This document shows positions 57,628 to 64,000 of a DNA stretch of 64,000 nucleotides, in pieces. Each line of letters opens with the position of its first letter. Position 1 is the first letter of the stretch. The position numbers were made by a program, and so were the translations under genes. The notes under the pieces are model-generated. The model was not told where the DNA came from. It saw nothing but the letters and a program-made list of their open reading frames with translations, and did not search any database. Source of the DNA: Gentiana macrophylla (Eukaryota; Streptophyta; Magnoliopsida; Gentianales; Gentianaceae); NCBI GenBank assembly GCA_026214975.1, contig JAOBSW010001197.1:372001-436000 (forward strand). The letters run 5' to 3'.

Positions 57628-58206
57628 TCACACTTGCAGTGTTTCAACCTCTACGGGCTTTTCAACGATTTCTTTTATCGTGGCGACTTGGATGATATTG
57701 GCGTGGAATTCTTCAATTCTTGGTTTTTTGGAGTCGACCCTATTCTTGGTCATATAGTCGAGGAAAAATCCCGGTCGGCTCATGGCGACCCCAATATCGT
57801 CTCCTACGTGAAATTTTACCCTTTGGTGCGGTATAGACGCCACCATCTGGAACTTTTTCATGGCTGGAATCCCTAAAATCATGTTATAATAGGAGGGGAG
57901 ATCGATGACCAAAAAGGAGATTATCTCTGTCCGGCAAGGCTCGTAATCGCCGAGGGTGATGCTAAGATCGATGGTGCCTTTGACTCTTACGGTGTCGTTG
58001 GTGAAACCTCTAACATTCCCAAATAAGGTTTCAATTTTGTACACGAATCCAATTTGCTTGAGACACTCAAAATAGATAATGTCGCGACCTGGCCCGGTGT
58101 CGACCATGACCCGGTTAACACCGTGCAGCTCATTAACTCCGATCTTGAGGATGATTGGCACTTCCATGATGCCCTCTATGCTTGTTAGTTCGCTCTTAGT
58201 GAACAT
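57628..58206 (-). pseudogene. Tat protease, open frame
   Basis: A 192-codon frame from MFTKSELTSIEGIMEVPIIL. The active site VNRVMVDTGPGRDIIYF keeps the D-T-G triad, followed by FTNDTVRVKGTIDLSITLGD and NMILGIPAMKKFQMVASIPH. It overlaps the gag frame by 22 bases in a different phase near a purine run. Compared with 38120-38820 it is well preserved and could still fold, but it is detached from a complete pol. Confidence 0.85.
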
Positions 58207-59366
58207 GATTCCTTTCTCTTTTCTCCCAAGACTATCGGTTTCTCGAAACCTCGCGTGTTGATCGAGTGTATTTGCGACTTCAGCTGATTGTTGCTGGGGT
58301 GGCTTCCATGGATAACCTGAACCTCCCTTTGATAAGTGCGAGGCGTTCGCCCCTTACCGCCACCTGCATCACCATCGCGTTTATACTTGGCGGCAGGTCC
58401 CTCTCTTATCAACCTTTCGATTTCCCTTCTTAGAGTAAAACATTCGTCAGTAATGTGCTCGTGATCTCTGTGATAGTCACAGTATTTTGATTTATCGCGA
58501 GTGCTGCCGTCGCCTTTCATAGGCCTAGGTCTCTCAATTTGCTCGTGAATTTCGAAAAGTATCTGAGATGGTTTTGTGTTGAGGGGGGTGAAATCATTTT
58601 CATTGAATTTGTATGGAACCTTGGTTTCGCGATCTGTGTTCACACTCTTACCACGCTCCTTCTTGCGATCGTCACCGCGATCCTCTTTATGGGAGTTGGG
58701 CTCGGCTTTAGGTTTTGATTTTCCGGTGAGAGACGGCGCTTCGGTTACCCCAATCATTCTGGCCCTTTCTAGCATTTCCCTTAGGCCCGCTCTAGGGGGC
58801 CGTAGGTTAAACTCCGTTTTCATCGGACCCTTGGCAATTCCTGTGAGGAAGCAAGTTATGATGGCGTCGTCGGGAATATTCTTCGTTTGATCATAGATCC
58901 TGACGAACCGTTCGTAATAGTCCTTTCCTGATTCGTTTTCGCCCATGCGAACCTCATAGAGATCCTCGATAGTTTTCTTTGGTCTGCTTGCTGATTCAAA
59001 TTCTCTCACGAATTTTTCAGATAGATCCTCCCAACTTTCAATCGATCCACAAGGGAGCCCACGGACCCAGGAGGCGGCCCTATCTTGTATACTTCCGACT
59101 AGAGCGATACACCAGGCCGACTTGTTCTGGGTTGCTAGAGTGATGCGACCCTGGAAAGCTGTAAGCCAATCGTGTGGGCAAGTGTTTCCACTGTAGTAGT
59201 TATAGCTAGGGTAGCTGACCTTTTCTTTGTTGGTGGGCAAAGTTTTGACTATCTTCTTGGCGTTACACGTGATGTGTGGATGTGTGTGTGTGCGTGTGCG
59301 AAGACATAGACAAACCTGATAGAAAATGAGCAAGGAGAAGAGAAAGAAGTACGCAACTTTGGCCAT
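58185..59366 (-). CDS. Chimeric ORF: signal-peptide exon fused to Tat gag
   Basis: One open frame of 393 codons. Residues 1-17 (MAKVAYFFLFSLLIFYQ) are exon 1 of peptide gene copy B. Residues about 18-38 come from its intron and are rich in CLCLRTRTHTHPH. From about residue 39, TLPTNKEKVSYPSYNYYSG begins Tat gag, which continues unbroken through CPHDWLTAFQGRITLATQNK, SIESWEDLSEKFVREF and a C-x2-H-x4-H-x4-C zinc finger CDYHRDHEHITDEC near residue 295. The former splice donor after residue 17 is still present. Copy B has two extra bases in exon 1 relative to copy A, which is what puts this frame in register. A TATA box at 59446 is conserved. Expression is unknown. It may be a chance read-through. 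Confidence 0.7.
   Translation of the reverse strand: MAKVAYFFLFSLLIFYQVCLCLRTRTHTHPHITCNAKKIVKTLPTNKEKVSYPSYNYYSGNTCPHDWLTAFQGRITLATQNKSAWCIALVGSIQDRAASWVRGLPCGSIESWEDLSEKFVREFESASRPKKTIEDLYEVRMGENESGKDYYERFVRIYDQTKNIPDDAIITCFLTGIAKGPMKTEFNLRPPRAGLREMLERARMIGVTEAPSLTGKSKPKAEPNSHKEDRGDDRKKERGKSVNTDRETKVPYKFNENDFTPLNTKPSQILFEIHEQIERPRPMKGDGSTRDKSKYCDYHRDHEHITDECFTLRREIERLIREGPAAKYKRDGDAGGGKGRTPRTYQREVQVIHGSHPSNNQLKSQIHSINTRGFEKPIVLGEKRKESCSLRAN
59316..59366 (-). pseudogene. Exon 1 of cysteine-rich peptide, copy B
   Basis: ATG at 59366 and signal peptide as in copy A, but with two added bases (GAAAATG for GAATG on the plus strand near 59322-59325) that change the phase at the donor (CAG|GTTTGT, 59315). 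Joined to exon 2 at 53979 it would be out of frame, so copy B cannot make the normal peptide as sequenced. Confidence 0.75.
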
Positions 59367-59445
59367 TTTTCCAGATGAGCTAGCTATAAATTCTTTAGAT
59401 TTGCAGAATTTGATTTGTACTGTATCATTTCATAATTGGAAGCAT

Positions 59446-59453
59446 ATTTATAG
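59446..59453 (-). promoter_or_regulatory. TATA box upstream of copy B exon 1
   Basis: CTATAAAT on the minus strand, about 80 bases before the ATG at 59366, at the same relative position as in copy A. Confidence 0.55.
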
Positions 59454-59469
59454 TGTTGATTTTTATTTT

Positions 59470-60373
59470 GTTTGTTAAACAATATAATGGAAAATACTAT
59501 CTAAGCAAATTTTAGATAATATTTTTATAGTGTTGATTTTTTTTTTTATGGTGTTGATTTTTTATAGTGTTAATTATATGCCAAGCTGTGAAGGCCAGCA
59601 ATTTGACTTTGTATTTGTAAGGGATTAAGGGTGCATATATGATTAAAAATATTATCATTTTGTGAATTGAATGGGTCTTAATTACCAACCATATATTTAT
59701 CTCAACAAGACAGTTATAATGGATACATTTATTAAAGGAAACACTTGATAAATAAGTAGACAAATGTAAAAAAAGGTACAATATAGTCCGTTTTTTTTTT
59801 TTTTTTTTTTTCGAGGCAAAAATAACGATTTAAATTTTACTAATCTGATAAAGAAACGTATATTTTGATTTACGCATCAAATGATCGTAATTCTTCTATC
59901 ATATTTTTCTTTTTTTCATCCTTCATATTATGACATCTCATTTGATATTTTTCTGATGCATTTTTCAAGGTCATTTTCGTAAAAAAAAATCAAAACAATG
60001 GATTTGGGTCTATTACACTGTAATGAACATTGGATTTAAGCCACCCAACAATGGATTTATCCTTATCTCCCAATTTTTATTTTCAGTATCCTTACTTCTA
60101 TTTTCTAGTTCTTTCTTTTCCTTTATTCACCTTCCCCCGTAAAATAAGCTCCAGGCATAGAATTTTAACCGAACATTACCTAATAAAAACTCCAAAACAA
60201 ATATGCTTTGTTGTTTACCAAGTCTGAGAAGAAATTAATTTTTTTTTAAATGAAAAATGCTTCCGTCGGCGGATGTTACTCGGTCATGGGTCATCGTGTA
60301 GTACAGTACTTCGAGTCTTTTCAAGCAAGTTACGTAAGAATTAAATTCATATTACGTCATAATAAATGGGTTA
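59470..60373. other. Upstream region of copy B, no gene
   Basis: Matches 23100-23969. Contains a T tract at about 59791-59810. No coding region recognised. Confidence 0.6.
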
Positions 60374-60535
60374 CAGTAGTGATACATCCACTACACTTTC
60401 AACCACAACATCTTACACAACACAATCTACACTTGGGACCCATAACAAAAAATAATTCATCATTTTAATCCATGGCTACCACTTATGTAGTGGTTTATGC
60501 ACTACACAAGAGTGTAGTGCACATATCATTATTCT
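60374..60535. mobile_element. 162-bp MITE with 9-bp target duplication
   Basis: AATGGGTTA at 60365-60373 is repeated at 60536-60544, and copy A has a single AATGGGTTA at 23961-23969, an exact empty site. The ends form an imperfect terminal inverted repeat of about 24 bases containing CACTACACT/AGTGTAGTG. Nine-base duplications suggest a Mutator-type source, not proven. Confidence 0.85.
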
Positions 60536-60680
60536 AATGGGTTATTCCTTAGTTATAACATTAAAATATTTTGTAGAGAATATATCAAGAATGTCGAATT
60601 TTGAAGCTGGGACTTGGGAGGAAATTTGTCACCGGTGCAACGGCAACGCAACACTACCATAGCGATTGAGGCAACACCAT

Positions 60681-60681
<1 letters not shown>

Positions 60682-60713
<32 letters not shown>
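60682..60713 (+). repeat. Poly(A) tract
   Basis: About 32 A's. Copy A has an interrupted, shorter A-rich tract at about 24107-24130. Confidence 0.85.
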
Positions 60714-60716
<3 letters not shown>

Positions 60717-61352
60717 TAATCCCATATTTGGTAACTACTCAAACTCCTTCACATGATATAAATTTATAGACCAATTCATCGGAAGAGTTAGACAAATCTG
60801 CTCTTGTTCAATTTATGGCCAAGGCAGGTTAATCCTAGTCATCATCAAAATTGCAGCTGAACTCGTTTTATTTATCTCTTTTAAAAATTTAGCCATTTTT
60901 CACATAAATTCTTGAAAATTCGAGTCTTTTAGGGCACCGGGATTCTGGGTATCATGTTTGTAGTTGTCATGTAGAGTTAGAACGTTATATTTTTATATTA
61001 TGCAAATATTAGTGATTATTAATATATTAACTAATGTAGTGATGGTAGAAACCATGACATTAGAGATTGCTTGTGTTTGTGCAATCAGTTGATCTATGGT
61101 TAGGTACAAGTATAACACAAAATATTATGATTGAGAATGCTCAACACCCTAGATTCGTACCTTATACTTGAGATGTCATTTCAGTTAATTTCAGGTGGGT
61201 GTACATGTCGGGCGCACGTTCGCCCACCTGCGGGTCATTTCAGATGGGTGTTGGTACGTTTTATATTTAAACCATCCCTATGGGTATAGTACATGATAGA
61301 AAAATGTTTGTGCCATAACCAAATTTGCACAACAAATGCACAATACACTTTT

Positions 61353-62922
61353 TTTTTTAAATATTTTTTTTCTTTTCTAAAACCTTGTATTTTATTAAAA
61401 TGAGTAGAAAAAGTTACAAGGTTCATGGGCCACTCCCGGCCTCCTCCAAAAGATAGACGTCTTCAATGTACTTCCCTCACCTCCTTAAAACCCTAGTCCA
61501 GAAAACCCGATGTAGAGCGTGAGCCTCCGTACATTGGAATAAATCACTAAGAAACAAAATCAAACCAAAATACCAGCTAGCAGCATTAAGTATCTTGAAA
61601 CCCTCAATCATCCAAAGCCTCATAGCATAACTTCATCAGCAGCAACAATATTCTATACTTCTGTCCAAAAAGACTTGATAAACCAAAGCATTGAAGTCCA
61701 AAAAACACCCAAAACATCATTTAAACCCCAGATTATGAAGCCAAGATATCATCCATTGCAGCCTTGATCCAATGATCAACAACACCATATATTTGTTGCA
61801 GCCAAGAAGACTCCAAGCAAACATGCTCTTGCAAATCAACAAAAAAAACAACCATATGAAACATTTCCTAGATTATGTGCAGCAAACATCCAGCAACAAC
61901 AAAATCTGCAGCGAAACTTATTCCAGGGATATCAAGCTATTTCAATGTACTCTCACTGCAGGTAATTGAAGGGTATCTCGAAGAAGCAGGAGTCCAATAG
62001 TACCAGGAGATGCGAGCAATCCAGATCTACAGAATTTTGTGTCCTCTGAAAATATGAGCCACTTGAATGTGAAACCTGTCAATGAGCAGCTGTAGTTCAT
62101 GAATGTCATCCATATATTGCCAAGGTGTTGCAGTTTGACCATTCAACATATGAACTAAAACTTGAGAGTCAACTTCCACTTGTATAGCATTATGTGAACC
62201 GCCAGTACAATGGGTTATACCAGCTCTGAGAGCTTTTATCTCTGCCTCCATGTTGGTACAAAACCATAAGCTTCATAACCAGCTTGCAGAACCTTTCCTG
62301 CATGATCTCGAATGACAAAGCCTCCACCTGCAGGGCCAGGATTCCCTAGGGACGAGCCATCACAGTTAACCTTAATATGATTTTCTCGTGGAAAATTCCA
62401 ACGAACCAAATGAACTTTCTTAGATTTAGTCCGAACAAATTCTTTCAACAAGCCACTTGTAATTAGAATCTGATCTTCAGGTATAGATTGGGAGAGTTTC
62501 ATAAGAGAGGCAGCATATTGAATATTTTGAGTTACATTTTGAATAGCCACCTGCAGTGAGAAAGTGGAGTCCCCATAGATTACCAAATTCCTACTTTTCC
62601 AAATTTCCCAGAGAGTAAAAAGAACAGGACTCTCAGAATTTTGCCTAATGCTCCACCAGTAGGACTGTAAAACCAAGACTCCATAAATTGTCTCCAAGAA
62701 GTCATTTGAGGGTGGAAGTTCAGAAGAGATTGAAAATGTGACCAAAGCTGCCAAATCTGTGGGCATTTCCAGAATGTATGTAGTGTTGTATCATTGCTAG
62801 CACAGAAAGCACACTTAAAAGACCCATGTATTCCCAACTTACCTAGTTGTGGAGGGAAAGGTAAAAGGTTATTGTATAACCTCCACGAGAAAAAAGATAT
62901 CTTCATAGGGATATAGGGCTTC
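61353..62922 (-). mobile_element. 5'-truncated L1-type LINE
   Basis: A 20-base direct repeat flanks the insert (61333-61352 and 62923-62942), and copy A has the uninterrupted site near 24744. The plus-strand start is T-rich, the tail of a minus-strand insertion. Only the 3' end of the second ORF (zinc-finger and RNase H) is present. All these are hallmarks of target-primed reverse transcription. Confidence 0.92.
61990..62922 (-). pseudogene. LINE ORF2 end: zf-RVT and RNase H
   Basis: The minus-strand frame 62922-62580 has IPMKISFFSWRLYNNLLPFP and KCAFCASNDTTLHTFWKCPQ, the zf-RVT zinc-binding region found after plant LINE RT. The frame 62766-62236 continues with FTLWEIWKSRNLVIYGDSTF and the RNase H start VNCDGSSLGNPGPAGGGFVI. 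The frame 62251-62027 has MEAEIKALRAGITHCTG and VEVDSQVLVHML, supplying the remaining acidic residues. Two frame changes (near 62600 and 62245) and the lack of RT make it inactive. Confidence 0.9.
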
Positions 62923-62942
62923 CAAATGCACAATACACTTTT

Positions 62943-64000
62943 AAGTCATTGATTTTTATGGAATCCATATGATCGAAAATATCACACATCATAATCAATG
63001 GTCCAAAAATGTGTTGTGCACAATGTTCTGGCCATTTTGTTGAGCCACTATTACCACTGTCCAGAATAATAGGCTTCGAATAGTATATGTTACATTTCAT
63101 TAAGTTCATTGCCTCGCCATTCAGGGGTCACAGAAGATGCACAATCCGGCGTGGGCCACATAGAATGTGGACACTCTAAATGTGGGAAAATTCTTACATA
63201 GGGAGTCCCTATTAGAACGCACCGTCGGATGACTGCCACGTGTAGAAAAATACAAAATTATTTTGTTTGTTTGTACACGTGTCACAAATCCAACGGTTTA
63301 GTGTAATATGGAGTTCTTACAGCAGAATTACCTCGTAGCTTCCCAAAATTGATATTTATGTTTCTCAAATTGTATGTGCATTTTTTCCTTAAAAAAATGA
63401 AAATAAATAATTGTATGTGCATTTTGGAACCTTAATTTTTTTAACAGGTCTAAGTTCCAAATTCTTAATTTTTAATTTATCAGATCCTAGAGGGTGTAGA
63501 ATTACCCTTTTAAGTTTTTGAGAGAAATGATAATTCAACATGACAGGAAGTTACGGGTTCTAACCACACTACAATCATTGTCTTCCCCCAAAAAGAGAAA
63601 TATTCTTTCGACTGCTGGGCCTCTTTGAACTATATAATAGACCCACACGAGGGAGCTACATCCTCTCATGTTAAACACTATATGATAGGCCCACACGAGA
63701 AATTTTCTTTCTATCAGCTTAAGCTTTAGACAGAGATGATAATTTAATAGAAGACAATTTTTTAAAGGAAAAAAAACAAACAACAACTTTGGAAATCTTC
63801 AAATCATTGATATTGTCAACATATATTGACTTGCATGGTTGTCGTCATTTTGATGAGGGGATAAAAGGAATATGTAGACGGTAATTGCTCCACACAAAAT
63901 TTAAAAGATTGATGATCGATTTTCAGGTGGAGGATTGTCTTGTGTATTTATATTAAATAATGGGGTTTTTCTAATTTGTATTACAACGATTCTATCGTAT
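62943..64000. other. Rest of copy B, no gene recognised
   Basis: Matches about 24760-25808. Short open frames here are not conserved in copy A. Confidence 0.6.

Larger units (their letters stand above)
57238..59265 (-). mobile_element. Tat gag-protease-RT fragment without LTRs
   Basis: Homologous, on the minus strand, to 37070-39060 of the Tat element, with both ends truncated: gag begins inside the protein and RT ends after KKNGKWR. It lies in the intron of peptide-gene copy B together with the Athila fragment. No target duplication is visible at the outer junctions. Confidence 0.85.
53392..64000. repeat. Segmental duplication, copy B (runs off window)
   Basis: Same order and orientation as 21770-25808. 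It is interrupted by retrotransposon sequence in the peptide-gene intron (54241-59265), a MITE (60374-60535) and a LINE (61353-62922). Position 64000 corresponds to about 25808. Confidence 0.92.

Overview
The window looks like repeat-rich nuclear DNA of a eudicot plant. It holds nested plant LTR retrotransposons of the Athila and Tat lineages with tRNA-Asp-type primer-binding sites, a Ty1/copia remnant, an L1-type LINE with an RNase H domain, small MITE/TRIM-like elements, and a few intron-bearing or family-recognisable host genes (EXO70 exocyst subunits, a plant class-3 lipase fragment, a secreted cysteine-rich peptide). There is no operon structure, CRISPR array, rRNA or tRNA gene. The species cannot be named from the sequence alone.

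Layout. 1-16821: a minus-strand Athila-type element (left LTR only partly in the window), split by a second, plus-strand Athila-type element at 3487-11865 with a perfect 5-bp target duplication. 17100-19407: decayed Ty1/copia RT/RNase H end plus 3' LTR. 19430-about 21700: 5' end of a Tat-like element on the minus strand (LTR, primer site, then six copies of a 187-bp tandem repeat). 21770-25808: copy A of a segmental duplication holding a two-exon cysteine-rich secreted peptide gene whose intron contains a TRIM-like element. 26300-31000: EXO70 locus with one nearly full-length gene (one frameshift) and a duplicated 3' fragment. 31725-35403: (TA)n and a very AT-rich repeat field. 35403-49390: a G-rich GGGTAGGGT-like minisatellite interrupted by a complete but decayed Tat-lineage retrotransposon (35467-48649, target duplication gagag) with an antisense ORF and an 85-bp tandem array before its 3' LTR. 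49800-53390: EXO70 fragments and the 3' half of a lipase gene fused to an EXO70 tail. 53392-64000: copy B of the segmental duplication, enlarged by an Athila 5' end plus a Tat gag-pro fragment in the peptide-gene intron, a 162-bp MITE and a 1.57-kb LINE.

How it fits together. Nearly all coding capacity is retrotransposon gag/protease/RT/RNase H/integrase, mostly broken. The host content is a small gene neighbourhood (secreted peptide, EXO70, lipase) that has been duplicated and scrambled. The most unusual object is at 58185-59366: the signal-peptide exon of the duplicated peptide gene runs in frame through its former intron into an uninterrupted Tat-type gag, giving a 393-codon chimeric ORF downstream of a conserved TATA box. 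Many frameshifts and LTR differences cluster in CG-rich tracts, so some broken genes could be consensus errors and not true mutations.
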